From: Niallia taxi
GTDB taxonomy: Bacteria; Bacillota; Bacilli; Bacillales; Cytobacillaceae
NCBI RefSeq assembly: GCF_004005475.1
Contig: NZ_RZTZ01000007.1
Coordinates: 1 to 64,000, forward strand
Reading direction: 5' to 3'
DNA: 64,000 bases
The notes under the pieces are model-generated. The model saw nothing but the letters and a program-made list of their open reading frames with translations. It was not told where the DNA came from and ran no database searches. Below, one piece after another: positions 16,883 through 26,753 of the stretch (position 1 is the stretch's first letter; the number at the start of each line of letters is the position of its first letter). A program made the position numbers and the translations under genes.

Positions 16883-16908
16883 ATAAAGGAACCCACTGTC
16901 ACTTAACT

Positions 16909-17706
16909 TTAAATCCACTCTTTTCCATGCTCATGAATAAATTGAAGTTCCTTTTGATAGTGCTCAAGTTGCCCTTCATCCAGCATCTTTTGAAAAGCAA
17001 TATCTCCTTCTTCTGCTTTTTTAATCATATATTTACATAATCCTTCAACTCTTAGAATCACCATATCTAAAAAGTCCTTATCCATATTTTCAACACCATA
17101 ACATTCAAAAAACAATTTAACTCTTTGTTTTATACGATCAGCATCTCTAAATGTATTATAATGTATTGTCTCGCCCTTCTCGGTATGCCAAAGTCTACTT
17201 AAAGGCACACAGGTGTAAAGAGTATAAGCTATATCCCAAAGTCTTGGACCAGGAGCTGCCACGTCAAAATCAATAATCCCAACTGGTTTTTCATTATTAA
17301 AAATAATATTGTACACAGCAAAGTCATTATGGCATACAACTTCTATTTTGTTTGGAGTATTATCCATTGGTTTCCATTCCTTTAATAAAGAGAAATCACT
17401 CACAGCATCATGATAAAGACGAAGCATATTCGCTATTTCTTTTAATACATTATCAGACCACATATATTTTTTTAGAGGATAATTACCTGCTTCCCCTTCA
17501 ATATAAGTTAATATTTCTCTATTTTTCTCATCAATTCCTATGAACCTTGGCGCATAATCAAAACCTTTATTTTCAAGATGCTTCAATACCTTATGAATTT
17601 TTTCACTACCTGGCTTTAAATCTCGCCGAACTGTATTTCCAGAGCGATATACGTCTGAGATATTCCCACCCGTTAGCATTTCTTCCTTTTCGTACTCATT
17701 TATCAT
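16909..17706 (-). CDS. APH-fold phosphotransferase family protein
   Basis: About 265 residues with the aminoglycoside phosphotransferase/choline kinase fold. The catalytic loop is VCHNDFAVYNIIF (Asp as base and downstream Asn for metal), and the metal-binding IDFD motif is GIIDFDVAAPGP. The N-lobe contains a LTGGNISDVYR glycine loop. Such proteins phosphorylate small hydroxyl compounds; many Bacillus members have no known antibiotic role, so I do not call it a resistance gene. The start ATG 17706 follows GGGGTG; the longer GTG start at 17715 would overlap that site. It is a single-gene unit ending in a strong terminator. Confidence 0.8.
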   Translation of the reverse strand: MINEYEKEEMLTGGNISDVYRSGNTVRRDLKPGSEKIHKVLKHLENKGFDYAPRFIGIDEKNREILTYIEGEAGNYPLKKYMWSDNVLKEIANMLRLYHDAVSDFSLLKEWKPMDNTPNKIEVVCHNDFAVYNIIFNNEKPVGIIDFDVAAPGPRLWDIAYTLYTCVPLSRLWHTEKGETIHYNTFRDADRIKQRVKLFFECYGVENMDKDFLDMVILRVEGLCKYMIKKAEEGDIAFQKMLDEGQLEHYQKELQFIHEHGKEWI

Positions 17707-17715
17707 AATAATCAC

Positions 17716-18198
17716 CCCACAAAAATAAGGAATTCAATCATTGTGTAATAGAGATGTGTTTTTACCCATTATAAGAACAAAAAAACAAAGGTATCTGTCT
17801 AGGTAATTGAATTTTTCTTCACACTATATGAATCCCTTGAATGATTGTAGAAGACAAATAAAACGTATCCTTACTTAATAGAAAAGAATCGCATTTTGTC
17901 TTTATCACATTAACTAATCATTTCAAATATCTCCACATGAGTAATACAGGTTCCCATTTCTTTACATCTCTAATGTAAACTTTACCAAAGATACCCACAA
18001 ATCAAAAGGGCTTTCATTATTTTGTGTATTTTATTTAAAAAATTCTTCATATACGCTAAGGAATTCAAAACCAACATTAAGTAAGCCCCTTTCTTAAATA
18101 GAAAGGGACTTACTTTAAATTTTGCCAAATTCTATTCTCCTACTTATTTCCAGGATTTTGACATAAGTATGGCTCTCTAGGGGAGACTTCCCTATATT
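17716..18198. other. Intergenic region with one terminator
   Basis: About 480 bases without a supportable gene. The hairpin at 18079-18115 belongs to the dehydrogenase gene to the right; the segment next to 17706 should hold the promoter of the phosphotransferase gene. I see no repeat or RNA element here. Confidence 0.4.
18079..18115 (-). terminator. Probable terminator after the butanediol-type dehydrogenase
   Basis: Arms AAGTAAG and CTTACTT flank a second inner stem CCCTTTC/GAAAGGG, giving a long hairpin. The T-run on the minus strand is weak, so termination may be partial. Confidence 0.6.
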
Positions 18199-19239
18199 TT
18201 ACTTTGTTGGTCGCACTAATATTTTTGCTTGTTTTTTATCATTAATCAATGCTTCAAAACCATTTTCAACTATATCTTCCAGATTAATTTTTTTTGTGAT
18301 AACTCCTTTAACATCTAAACGGCCTGTAGAAATCATATCAATTACTTCAGGGAATACATGTCTATAAGCAAGTCTTGATGTTACATTTGCACCTTTATAT
18401 AATAGTTGCCCCATATCTATAGCTACTGGGTTTCCAAATACAGCTATTGCCATTACTTGTCCACCTTGTTTTACTGAAGCTACTGCATTGGTCATTGTCG
18501 GTTGTACCCCTGCACATTCATAAGCAATACTAACTCCGCCATTTGTCAATTCAAGGATTTGTTGAACAATATCCTCACGCAAACCACTAATGACGGTAGT
18601 AGCTCCTAATTCTTTAGCTTTTTCCAGACGCTCCTCAGATATGTCTACTACAATAATCTTTGTTGCTCCTGCAGCTTTTACAGACAATAATGTTAACAAA
18701 CCAATTGGACCAGCACCAAAAATAGCTACAGAGTCCCCTGGTTTCAAGTCGCTTTCTCTAACTGCATAAAAGGAAACAGCTGTTGGTTCAACTAATGCAC
18801 CTTCTTCAAAAGATACATTTTCAGGTAGCTCATGAACCATATTTTGATCAACTACTACATATTCAGCAAAACCACCATCCTGATTTAATCCGACAAATCC
18901 CACCATGCTGCATTGATTATAATAACCTCTTTTGCATGCGTAGCATTCACCACAATAAATAAGTGGTTCAATAGCAACTCTTTCACCAACTTTATGACTC
19001 TTTACATCATCAGAAACCTCCACAATTGTACCAGAGAATTCATGTCCTAGTGTGATTGGAGGTGACTGTTTAGAAATTGGATGTGGCTCTGGAGATTGGC
19101 CGTGTGAATATGCATGAAGGTCACTCCCACATATTCCTCCCCATTCAACCTTCACTTTTACTTGACCTGATGAAACAGTTGGTTCTTGCACCTTTTCTAT
19201 ACGCAGATCTTGACTTCCATATAATCTAGCTGCTTTCAT
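18199..19239 (-). CDS. bdhA: Zinc-dependent dehydrogenase, 2,3-butanediol dehydrogenase-like
   Basis: A 346-residue medium-chain dehydrogenase, the same length as B. subtilis BdhA and similar along its length (MKAARLYGSQDLRIEK start, GHEFSGTIVEV, VEPTAVSFYAVR, TKKINLEDIVENGFEALI, KILVRP end). The catalytic zinc site is CGSDLH (about residue 37). It also has a full structural zinc cluster, CGECYACKRGYYNQC, which some BdhA proteins lack. The NAD-binding motif is GAGPIG. It would interconvert acetoin and 2,3-butanediol, or act on another polyol such as sorbitol. It is transcribed divergently from a LysR regulator 129 bases away, which probably controls it. Confidence 0.8.
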   Translation of the reverse strand: MKAARLYGSQDLRIEKVQEPTVSSGQVKVKVEWGGICGSDLHAYSHGQSPEPHPISKQSPPITLGHEFSGTIVEVSDDVKSHKVGERVAIEPLIYCGECYACKRGYYNQCSMVGFVGLNQDGGFAEYVVVDQNMVHELPENVSFEEGALVEPTAVSFYAVRESDLKPGDSVAIFGAGPIGLLTLLSVKAAGATKIIVVDISEERLEKAKELGATTVISGLREDIVQQILELTNGGVSIAYECAGVQPTMTNAVASVKQGGQVMAIAVFGNPVAIDMGQLLYKGANVTSRLAYRHVFPEVIDMISTGRLDVKGVITKKINLEDIVENGFEALINDKKQAKILVRPTK

Positions 19240-19367
19240 TCTAAAGTCTCCTTTTTTATCATTTTATAAAATGTAAGTGCCTACAAAAATAATTATAACA
19301 ATTTGTATACTTAGGCAAAAGTTAATATAATTAATGATGTTATAAGTTTTACTTAAGGAATGATAAT

Positions 19368-20270
19368 ATGAACATAGAACAGTTAACGTATATAGTGGAA
19401 GTTGCAAAAGTAAAATCATTAGCGGAAGCAGCAAAAACATTAAATATTAGTCAGTCTGCTTTAAGTCAAGCCATTACCAAATTTGAGGCTGAACTGGACA
19501 TTAAAATATTTAATCGTACTAGATCTGGTACTATACCAACAAAAGAAGGGGACCTCTTAATAGCAAAATCTCAAAATGCATTAAAAGCGATCTATCAGAT
19601 TGAAGACGAAGCAAAACAAATGAATCATTTAAATGATTTACTGCGTATAACAGTTATTCCTGGTTTAATTGGTCCAATAGTGGATACTTATCTAGATTTT
19701 AAAAAAAATGACTCCACCTTAAAGATTGAGATAAATGAGAAATCAAGTATGGATATCATTGCAGATTTAAAAAATGACAAAATTGATATTGGATTTATCG
19801 CCATCAACAGAAAAAATATGGATGCAGTTACCGGATTTCAATTCACTCCGGTTACAAAAGGAAAACTGTTAGTCTTCGCTTCAAAAGATTCAGCTATAGC
19901 TAAAACAAAGGAAATCATTAAACCTAATGTGCTGAAAGAACAATTATTTGTATTATATAAAGATGAATATGTACATAGCTTTACATCAGATTTCCACCGC
20001 TTATATGGACCTATTAATATTTTTCTTAAAACTACAGATACACAAATAATCACCAATACTATTATAAAACTCGGCGCTATAACAATCGGGCATGACATTT
20101 CAGCCGAATTTAATCAAAACTTTCCATATAAAGAAGAAATCATTGCTTTAGAAACGGAAGATTTCTTTGACACATCTTTCACCTTTGGTTGGATTAAAAA
20201 ATACGACAATAAGCTTGCAAGAGAAACAAACTTATTTATTGAAAAGGTTAGCAATATACTCATTAAATAG
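19368..20270 (+). CDS. LysR-family transcriptional regulator
   Basis: 300 residues. The N-terminal winged HTH is MNIEQLTYIVEVAKVKSLAEAA followed by LNISQSALSQAI, as in LysR proteins; the rest is the effector-binding periplasmic-protein-like domain. It reads away from the dehydrogenase gene at 18199-19239, and the shared 129-base gap is the natural place for its binding site, so it likely regulates that gene and itself. The effector cannot be read from the sequence. An AAGGAATGATA ribosome site precedes the ATG. Confidence 0.9.
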   Translation: MNIEQLTYIVEVAKVKSLAEAAKTLNISQSALSQAITKFEAELDIKIFNRTRSGTIPTKEGDLLIAKSQNALKAIYQIEDEAKQMNHLNDLLRITVIPGLIGPIVDTYLDFKKNDSTLKIEINEKSSMDIIADLKNDKIDIGFIAINRKNMDAVTGFQFTPVTKGKLLVFASKDSAIAKTKEIIKPNVLKEQLFVLYKDEYVHSFTSDFHRLYGPINIFLKTTDTQIITNTIIKLGAITIGHDISAEFNQNFPYKEEIIALETEDFFDTSFTFGWIKKYDNKLARETNLFIEKVSNILIK

Positions 20271-20310
20271 AGGGGATATTATATTTCCAATTATCCTCTC
20301 ATTTTTCTTT
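20271..20310 (+). terminator. Terminator after the LysR gene
   Basis: Arms GAGGGGAT and ATCCTCTC with a 15-base loop, followed by ATTTTTCTTT on the plus strand, starting immediately after the stop codon. Confidence 0.75.
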
Positions 20311-20392
20311 ATGGTTACATCTGGAGATTCTTTGACAATGCTATACCTTTAACAACGAAAAAACCAAGTTGGCTTTATGTAATAATGCCTTA

Positions 20393-20545
20393 CTATTGAA
20401 ATTGAATTAATGAAAGTTTTACATTTTCTGTTCCAAAAGCGACTGCAATCTTAATAGATGCCAATGCTTTTTTTCCTGCATTTACGCTTTTCATAATCTT
20501 AGGTCTGTAGACACTCCATATAAAAATACTAGAGCCAATAATGGA
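20393..20545 (-). pseudogene. Possible gene remnant (C-terminal fragment)
   Basis: A minus-strand open reading with no usable start ends at TAG 20393-20395 and translates to about 50 residues ending KIAVAFGTENVKLSLIQFQ, preceded by a hydrophobic piece (SIIGSSIFIWSVY). It looks like the tail of a membrane protein whose upstream part is lost. The family is not recognisable, and a chance open frame cannot be excluded. Confidence 0.25.
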
Positions 20546-20567
20546 GTCTTAACATAGTGACCATCCT

Positions 20568-20593
20568 TAAAAAAACCTGCTTAAATCAGGTGC
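20568..20593 (-). terminator. Minus-strand terminator in gene-poor region
   Basis: CACCTG and CAGGT arms on the minus strand followed by TTTTTTTAAGG. No intact gene precedes it, so it probably belongs to a degraded unit or to the repeat beside it. Confidence 0.55.
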
Positions 20594-20766
20594 TTTAATA
20601 GTAAATTATGATTAAAACAATGATAGCCTTACATATATAGTGACTATATATAGACACCATAAACAAATCCTTGATAATACTCGCATATTTCAACTAGTTA
20701 TTCTTCTAACATTTCACATTAAATACGTCAAAAATCCTCATAGACCCTTACACTAGTGACTCTATA
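20590..20766. repeat. Dispersed noncoding repeat, copy 1
   Basis: About 170 bases that align with 32560-32752. Shared blocks in the same order are TGCTTTAAT, GTAAATTATGA, CATATATAGTG followed by CTATATATAGACAC, TTTCAACTA, and CCCTTACA followed by AGTG. Neither copy has a plausible shared reading frame. The TATATAG portion is self-complementary. Between copies there are scattered substitutions and small indels, so they are diverged members of one family. Confidence 0.6.
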
Positions 20767-20804
20767 TGCTAAATCACTCCCTTTTATTTTACAGCTATAT
20801 TTTC

Positions 20805-20836
20805 ACAAAAAAAGATCCTGTCAGAACAGGATCTTA
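20805..20836 (-). terminator. Terminator after a gene remnant
   Basis: Perfect 10-base arms AAGATCCTGT and ACAGGATCTT with a four-base loop, followed by TTTTTTT on the minus strand. Confidence 0.8.
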
Positions 20837-20880
20837 CAGTATGCTTATTTTACTTATACGGTTATAATAGCAGGTAAAAT

Positions 20881-20994
20881 TTATGTCAAACCATTTTTCT
20901 TCATGCCTTCTTGAGACGCATCGCTCTTACTTCTGTTTAATATTTTTGCATTCTCGATTTCCCACTTTTCAAATGTAAATATGGTTGGGATAAC
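20881..20994 (-). pseudogene. Gene remnant, C-terminal fragment of 37 codons
   Basis: The minus strand reads PTIFTFEKWEIENAKILNR and then SKSDASQEGMKKNGLT to a TAA at 20881-20883, with a stop codon (20995-20997) closing the frame upstream and no start. A strong terminator lies 45 bases downstream, as expected behind a real gene end. The upstream part appears to have been deleted. The parent family is not identified. Confidence 0.35.
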
Positions 20995-21186
20995 CTATTT
21001 TTTTTACGACCTATCTTTATAGTTGCAATAGTGCTAGGAATTAACACAATAATATGCCAATTCATTATTAGTTACAATATAGTTCTTATTTGCTCTGTTA
21101 ACTTTACATACGCTTATGCTGTTATTGGCATATGTGATAGGAGGACTATCATGCCGTCTTTGTGTAATGTTTGCGTTATTTTGCTG

Positions 21187-21600
21187 TTAATAAGGGTTTG
21201 CGTACAAATCTACATCGAATTCAGCTTCAATACTTGAAGCAAATTTAATTATTTCTTTATCCAAATATAACCCTGGGGTATTTCCCTCTTCTATTTTGAC
21301 GACGATAAAGAATTTACAATCCACAGAGTAAGCATCCTTTATCTCGTTAATTATTGATGCCTTATTTTTTAACTTGATAATAATTTTTTGAAGTTGATTA
21401 TTTACATTAAGTGAAACTTGGTAGCCCGTTCCTAAATCCCAACTTGTCTCTTTTCGATAAAGAGGTATTGACCGATTAGGAATTAAATCGCCTTTTTTAT
21501 AGGTTTCAGTAGGAGTTATTTCTAACCTTTCTGTTATTTCCTCAATCGGAAACTCCTCTCCAAACAAACTGAAGTAAACCCTTACTAGAGTTTTGTCCAC
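21187..21600 (-). CDS. DUF4279 domain protein
   Basis: About 137 residues matching the DUF4279 pattern: YFSLFGEEFPIEEITERLEITPTETYKKGD near the N-terminus is split by me here as motifs YFSLFG, ITERL, ITPTETYKKGD, then KETSWDLGTG and a C-terminal LYLDKEIIKFA and AEFDVDLYANPY. The function of the family is unknown; members are often found in accessory or immunity-like settings. The start is set at GTG 21600, since AAGGAGG precedes it; the ATG at 21624 would contain that ribosome site. No signal peptide or membrane segment. It is followed by the gene-poor region and preceded by the dlt terminator. Confidence 0.75.
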   Translation of the reverse strand: MDKTLVRVYFSLFGEEFPIEEITERLEITPTETYKKGDLIPNRSIPLYRKETSWDLGTGYQVSLNVNNQLQKIIIKLKNKASIINEIKDAYSVDCKFFIVVKIEEGNTPGLYLDKEIIKFASSIEAEFDVDLYANPY

Positions 21601-21713
21601 TTTTAATAATTTCCTCCTTATCATTTTCTTTTTTATAGTATTATATCACTCTGGTTGAATAACCCTGCAACGTTTATTCCATAACTATTTAACAATGTTT
21701 CGACTGCCAATAG

Positions 21714-21748
21714 CCAAAAAAAACGATTCACCACGTAGGTGAATCGTC
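21714..21748 (-). terminator. Terminator of the dlt operon
   Basis: Perfect 10-base arms ACGATTCACC and GGTGAATCGT, five-base loop, followed by TTTTTTTTGG on the minus strand, a few bases after the dltD stop. Confidence 0.9.
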
Positions 21749-21754
21749 ATATTA

Positions 21755-22915
21755 TTAATCAAGGAACTTCTGCATATCCTCATCTAAGTAAGCCCAGCCT
21801 TTCCAGCCAATATGAATCGTGTCACGTAAAAAGTGCGAGTCGTATTCATGGCCAGAATAATCGGCGTAAGTAAAGCCGCTATCATTAATTTGTTTTTTTA
21901 TACGATTATAGTAGTCTTGCCTTCCTTTTTGGGGAAAGCCAGTATAATCATAGTATTCTCCATTCACAGGGATAATAACAAAAAGCGGTTCAGCATCTGA
22001 TTCCTTAAGAATATCAAGCATCAGCTGGAAATCATCATACTCAAGTGATTCTGCATAGGAATGTCCTTTATTCTTTCCTTTCATCCCCTTTATGCGGTCC
22101 TTCTTATGCTTATAGACTTTGTCGTCAATATAGAAGTCTGACTGCTTTGTCCGTTTCTCCCCGTAAGCCTCTGCTTGTGCCTTCAGCTCCTCCCATGTCT
22201 TATCCTGCACTTCATCTGACTGATGTCGATTTGGTAGGGAATCATTCTGAAGTGTGAAGTACAAATCCTTTTTCTTCAGTACAGAAATATAAGCCTTTGC
22301 AGGAACTGACAGCATATTAAACTTACTTCTGTTGTCATGGAGATACGCATCATATAACTGATTAAGAATCGTATCATTTTTGACTGCATTATAGGTCATC
22401 AATCGTTGCATCAGCTTTCGCTTCACCTGCTCGTCCACTTCCTTATTAAAGGGAAGCTGGTACGCTTGCAGGGAAGAATAGTTTGGTGAAAAGTGCTGCT
22501 CGTCCGTACCATGCTTAACAAACCATTGCGGTGATACGATGACAACCATTTGCTTGTTCTTTAATTGCTTGGCATGTGTTGCAAAGTTTAAATCATGAAT
22601 AATAGAGGTTGTTCCGCCTTTACCTATTAAATAAGGTGTGAACGCAGCATCATTCACTTCGAAATAATTCGATGGATGGAATGGATCCCAGCGCGACAAT
22701 TCAGAAGAACCATAGATTGGAATATAAGTCGAGCTTTCAAGCATTTCACCTTGTAAATAGGTTCCTTGAAACATATTTGGCTCTAAACTGATAGCCGATT
22801 CCTTTAAGCGCTCCGCAGGGACTAGCTTGGCCAGCCATGATGCTGGTACGAATACAACCCCGGCAAACAGGACCAATGCAATAATGATTGGTCCAAACAT
22901 ATACTTCTTCTTCAT
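21755..22915 (-). CDS. dltD: D-alanyl-lipoteichoic acid biosynthesis protein DltD
   Basis: 386 residues with one N-terminal membrane anchor (about residues 7-25) and an extracellular SGNH-like domain. Motifs: YGSSELSRWDP (active serine region, about residue 70) and HIGWKGWAYLD near the C-terminus with the catalytic His. It acts outside the membrane in the final transfer of D-alanine to teichoic acids. It is the last gene of the dlt operon; its ATG overlaps the dltC stop (TAATG). Confidence 0.95.
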   Translation of the reverse strand: MKKKYMFGPIIIALVLFAGVVFVPASWLAKLVPAERLKESAISLEPNMFQGTYLQGEMLESSTYIPIYGSSELSRWDPFHPSNYFEVNDAAFTPYLIGKGGTTSIIHDLNFATHAKQLKNKQMVVIVSPQWFVKHGTDEQHFSPNYSSLQAYQLPFNKEVDEQVKRKLMQRLMTYNAVKNDTILNQLYDAYLHDNRSKFNMLSVPAKAYISVLKKKDLYFTLQNDSLPNRHQSDEVQDKTWEELKAQAEAYGEKRTKQSDFYIDDKVYKHKKDRIKGMKGKNKGHSYAESLEYDDFQLMLDILKESDAEPLFVIIPVNGEYYDYTGFPQKGRQDYYNRIKKQINDSGFTYADYSGHEYDSHFLRDTIHIGWKGWAYLDEDMQKFLD

Positions 22916-23151
22916 TACTTCAACTCATTCAGTCGATCAACGATAGCATTTGGTGTATTCCAGGTATCTCGGTCGAATTCTGTAATTGGGACAGTGATAT
23001 TCAGTTGATCATCGAATTGAAACAATAACTCTACTGTCCCAAATGAATCAATTAGCCCAGAGTCAAACAAATCTAAATCCAGCTCTTCCTTTACAACATC
23101 ATCTTGACAAACTTCTGCAATAACTTGTAGTACTTTTTCTTTAAAATCCAT
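22915..23151 (-). CDS. dltC: D-alanine carrier protein DltC
   Basis: 78 residues, an acyl-carrier-type protein. The phosphopantetheine attachment serine is in LIDSFGTVEL (about residue 36). It receives D-alanine from DltA and delivers it to DltB at the membrane. Position between dltB and dltD and overlap with dltD by one base are as in other Firmicutes. Confidence 0.96.
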   Translation of the reverse strand: MDFKEKVLQVIAEVCQDDVVKEELDLDLFDSGLIDSFGTVELLFQFDDQLNITVPITEFDRDTWNTPNAIVDRLNELK

Positions 23152-23166
23152 ATTTATAATCCCCTT

Positions 23167-24324
23167 TTATTGAAATGGTCTGCCGGAAAACAGATAAAAG
23201 CCGAAACAAACGACATGGAAAGTAATGATGATAGAAACGATTGTCATTGCTCTTCCTGTTGGCCAGCGTTTATGTTTTTTATTCCATGTTTCGAAGAAAT
23301 TAAATCCGGTCATCATCAAAGCATGATATGCTCCATAAATGATGTATTGAATTTCTAACCCATGCCATACTCCCATCAGCAGGAATAGCAGGATATAACC
23401 TAGATTGGAAACGAGCATTTTGTTCTGAATCCATCTTTTTTTCTTCATTAAAAAGACAAAGCGCATGAACACATAATCACGGAACCAGAACGACAATGAC
23501 ATATGCCATCGATTCCAGAAATCCTTAATATTGCGGCTGATGAATGGCTTATTAAAGTTCTCTGGTGACCTAATTCCCATCATATAACTGATGCCGACTG
23601 CAAACGCCGTATAGCCAGCAAAGTCGAAGAACAGGTACAGGCTATAACTGTACATATAAAGCAAATGATAGCTAAACCTGCCATCTGCTATCGTATCCAG
23701 ATTCATAATGAAGTACGTATTAATGCAATAGCCGATAATAAATTTATACAAAAACCCAAGAAAGACTTTGTTGATCCCTTTATAAAGCAGTTCCTTGTAT
23801 TCCTCCGGTGTCCAGCGTTTCTCTTCATCCTTTTGGAATCTGCGAAAGCGATCAATCGGACCGGATGAAATGGTCGGATAAAACAGCATAAAATTAACAA
23901 GCTGATAAATTGAAAGCTGTTTCTTTATTAATCCATCTCTTGTTTCAATAATAATTTGGACAGCTCGGAATGTCAGATAAGAAATTCCAAGAAAGCTAAC
24001 TAAATTATCCACTGCCAAAATCGGCAAAATCTTCGATAAAATCAACGGCAGGATTGATAGAAAACTTATTATATAGAATACGAGACTACTATTTTTCGTG
24101 CTTCGATACGTTATATAGCCTTTGATAAGTACAAGCTGCAGGACAGTAAAGGCTACTAATGAATAGAAGCCGTTCTTTCCGCCTGAAAATATAATAGCCA
24201 ATACAATAATGGAGACAAACACGTTGTAATAGCGCAGGCGCTTGCCCATTATTCCGAGAATCATCGTCGGCAGCAGCAAGATACCTAGAATAATAAAGAA
24301 AAGGAAGGAGCTATATGGGGTCAT
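23167..24324 (-). CDS. dltB: D-alanyl transfer protein DltB (MBOAT family)
   Basis: 385 residues with about ten membrane segments. The MBOAT signature is present: GVWHGLE with the conserved histidine (about residue 336), preceded by [19 protein letters not shown]. It moves D-alanyl groups from DltC across the membrane. It overlaps dltA by four bases and is 15 bases from dltC. Confidence 0.96.
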   Translation of the reverse strand: MTPYSSFLFFIILGILLLPTMILGIMGKRLRYYNVFVSIIVLAIIFSGGKNGFYSLVAFTVLQLVLIKGYITYRSTKNSSLVFYIISFLSILPLILSKILPILAVDNLVSFLGISYLTFRAVQIIIETRDGLIKKQLSIYQLVNFMLFYPTISSGPIDRFRRFQKDEEKRWTPEEYKELLYKGINKVFLGFLYKFIIGYCINTYFIMNLDTIADGRFSYHLLYMYSYSLYLFFDFAGYTAFAVGISYMMGIRSPENFNKPFISRNIKDFWNRWHMSLSFWFRDYVFMRFVFLMKKKRWIQNKMLVSNLGYILLFLLMGVWHGLEIQYIIYGAYHALMMTGFNFFETWNKKHKRWPTGRAMTIVSIIITFHVVCFGFYLFSGRPFQ

Positions 24325-25823
24325 GCGAATACCTCTTCCTTCAATTTCTTACGGTCAGCTTTTCCGTTCATTGTCATTGGAATAGCCGTATGATACGTGA
24401 ACTTACGCGGAATCATATATGCCGGCAAGCGTAAAGCAAGATCTTTACGAATAGCAGCCGTCAGCTTGTATTCCTTGTCAAATTCATGTGCTGCAGGTAC
24501 AACTGCTGCAATCAAATATTCAATTTCTTCATTAGGTGCATGCGGGATAATAATGGCAGACTGAATATAATCAGACTGATTAAGGTGGAACTCAATTTCT
24601 TCAAGCTCCATCCGATAGCCATGCAGCTTTATTTGATAATCTAGTCTGCCTTGGCAGTACACCATTCCATCCTGAATAAAGCCTGCGTCCCCAGTACGGT
24701 AAGCACTCATTTCATTTATCTTGCCAAACACCTTTTCTGTCAGTACCGGCTCACCTAAATAGCCCTTTGATACGCTTGGCCCTGCAAGGATAAGCTCTCC
24801 CTTTTCACCTTCTGGCAATAAATTATCGAATTCGTCTACAACCAAAATACGCATATCAGATTTTGGGTAGCCAACTGGCAGTGCCTTCTCTTGTATAAGT
24901 AAATCCTCGGTAATTTCAATAGATGTCACAGCTACAGTTGCTTCTGTTGGACCATAGGTATTAAAAATCCTTGCTTGTGGGAAACGTGCTTTCAGCTCCT
25001 TGGCCACAGCTAACGGCAGTACCTCCCCACAGAAAAGGAATACCTCAAGCTTTGGTAGCATCGTTTGATTAAAGTCCGGATTTGGAAAACACATTTGCAC
25101 GAAGGATGGCGTTGAAGTCCAGATTTGCAAACCAGAATGACTCAAGTTTTCAAATAAAACCTTAGGCTTATTGATTACCTCTTTCTCCAATGTATGAATG
25201 GAACCACCGCTTTGGAGGGCAGGATAAAAGTCCATTACAGATAAATCAAAGGAGAAAGGTGCCTGGTTCAGAAATACTTTGCCTTCACCTAAAGGAAAGT
25301 CATCTGTCATCCAATCGGTAAAGGATTGCAAATTTGCTGCGGTTATTTGAACACCCTTTGGATTTCCAGTACTGCCAGATGTATATATAATGTAAAAAAC
25401 TTCATCCTGTTCAACCCAATACTGATGACTAATCGGCATTTGTTGTTCCACCTGCAGTTCAGACATTTGTAATACGGGAATACTGTCGACATCCAGCTTG
25501 CTATCTGTTGTATTAATTACTAATGCTGCACCAGACTTTTCGACGATAAGACGCACCCGTTCCAATGGAATGGATGTATCAACCGGTATATAAGGATGAC
25601 CTGCCTGTACACATGCTAGGAATGATATCGGCATATCAATTCCCATGTGACCATATACTACGACTGGTGTCTGTCGCTCGAACTGCATGGCGTGGATTAA
25701 GCTAGCTAGTCTGCTCGATTTGTCCCAAAGCAATTTGTAGTTCAGTACCTCATCATTTGTCCGATATGCTGTCTGTTCCGGTTTTGTTGCCGCATGCTGT
25801 GCAATACGTGTTAAAAGTTTCAT
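24321..25823 (-). CDS. dltA: D-alanine--D-alanyl carrier protein ligase DltA
   Basis: 500 residues, an adenylate-forming enzyme that activates D-alanine with ATP and loads DltC. Core motifs: [15 protein letters not shown] (P-loop, about residue 150), [38 protein letters not shown] and the C-terminal [11 protein letters not shown] with the catalytic lysine. GGAG lies about ten bases before the ATG. It follows dltX closely. Confidence 0.97.
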   Translation of the reverse strand: MKLLTRIAQHAATKPEQTAYRTNDEVLNYKLLWDKSSRLASLIHAMQFERQTPVVVYGHMGIDMPISFLACVQAGHPYIPVDTSIPLERVRLIVEKSGAALVINTTDSKLDVDSIPVLQMSELQVEQQMPISHQYWVEQDEVFYIIYTSGSTGNPKGVQITAANLQSFTDWMTDDFPLGEGKVFLNQAPFSFDLSVMDFYPALQSGGSIHTLEKEVINKPKVLFENLSHSGLQIWTSTPSFVQMCFPNPDFNQTMLPKLEVFLFCGEVLPLAVAKELKARFPQARIFNTYGPTEATVAVTSIEITEDLLIQEKALPVGYPKSDMRILVVDEFDNLLPEGEKGELILAGPSVSKGYLGEPVLTEKVFGKINEMSAYRTGDAGFIQDGMVYCQGRLDYQIKLHGYRMELEEIEFHLNQSDYIQSAIIIPHAPNEEIEYLIAAVVPAAHEFDKEYKLTAAIRKDLALRLPAYMIPRKFTYHTAIPMTMNGKADRKKLKEEVFA

Positions 25824-25840
25824 TTTTTTATCTACTCCAT

Positions 25841-25987
25841 TTAGAAATCATTATAAATATAGTTGCCTGTATTGGCCGTATGGAAGCCGTACATCAAGAA
25901 CAAGGTAACAAGAATTGCCAAATAAAAACATGTATGTAATGCGAACCGGATACCCGTGTGCGTATACAGCTGTTTAAGCTTATTCAT
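25841..25987 (-). CDS. dltX: DltX, small teichoic acid D-alanylation protein
   Basis: A 48-residue protein, below usual gene-finding size. It has a basic N-terminus ([15 protein letters not shown]), one membrane segment (about residues 17-34) and the conserved C-terminal end TGNYIYNDF, which is the signature of DltX and takes part in D-alanyl transfer at the membrane. GGAGAGAG precedes the ATG at 25987. It sits directly upstream of dltA, the standard DltX position, and 18 bases after the response regulator stop. Confidence 0.92.
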   Translation of the reverse strand: MNKLKQLYTHTGIRFALHTCFYLAILVTLFLMYGFHTANTGNYIYNDF

Positions 25988-26005
25988 CTTCTCTCTCCAT
26001 CCATT

Positions 26006-26677
26006 TCATTCAAATTTATAGCCGGTTCCAATAACAGTCCGAATATGATGTGATTCGCAGCTTAATTTAGCTCTTAGCTTTTTAATATGTGTATCAACAA
26101 CTCGACTATCACCGTCGAAGTCTATGCCCCATACGTGATTCAAAATCGTTTCGCGTGAAAGAACAATATTTTTATGCTGAAGTAGAAACACCAATAAGTC
26201 ATATTCCTTTGGCGCCAATTCGACTTGTTGGCCCTCAAGCTGAAGCTGATGTGACTTTGTATTAATGACAGCCTCACCAAAGCTAACCATATGTCCGGTC
26301 GGCCGGTACTGTTCTGTTGCTCGCTTCATTAAGGAATTAGCTCGTGCTACCAATACTTTTGGACTGAAGGGCTTTGTAACATACTCATCTGCTCCTAGTT
26401 CAAATCCCTGAATTTTATCATCATCACTAGATTTCGCTGTCAGAAGAATAATCGGTACACCAGACCTCATTCGTACTTGTTTAGTAACAGCAAATCCATC
26501 CATTTGCGGCATCATGATATCAAGAATGATTAAATCTGGAAAAATGGCATCAAACCAGTCCATTGCACTGCTGCCATTATCCGTTTCATAAACTTCCCAG
26601 CCGTCCTTCTTGAAATAATCAGCTACTACTTCGCGGATTCTCACCTCATCCTCGACAAGCAATACTTTCTTCTCCAT
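26006..26677 (-). CDS. OmpR/PhoB-family response regulator
   Basis: 223 residues. The receiver domain has the acidic pocket VEDE and the phosphorylation site Asp in LIILDIMMPQMDG (about residue 52), with the Lys in YVTKPFSPK. The C-terminal winged-helix DNA-binding domain ends RVVDTHIKKLRAKL and IRTVIGTGYKFE. The start at ATG 26677 is supported by GGAAGG. It is transcribed after its sensor kinase and immediately before dltXABCD, so it probably controls cell-envelope charge, including the dlt genes. Confidence 0.93.
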   Translation of the reverse strand: MEKKVLLVEDEVRIREVVADYFKKDGWEVYETDNGSSAMDWFDAIFPDLIILDIMMPQMDGFAVTKQVRMRSGVPIILLTAKSSDDDKIQGFELGADEYVTKPFSPKVLVARANSLMKRATEQYRPTGHMVSFGEAVINTKSHQLQLEGQQVELAPKEYDLLVFLLQHKNIVLSRETILNHVWGIDFDGDSRVVDTHIKKLRAKLSCESHHIRTVIGTGYKFE

Positions 26678-26753
26678 CGTGAACCTTCCTTCCAATTTAT
26701 AGATATTAACAAGGCTATATGTCTTTCATGTGTCCAATAAGAAATAATTCCCA

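Noticed and set aside
21031-21237. 68-codon hydrophobic plus-strand frame
   Set aside because: No ribosome site, Cys/Ile-rich composition typical of AT-rich noncoding DNA, and it overlaps the DUF4279 gene end.
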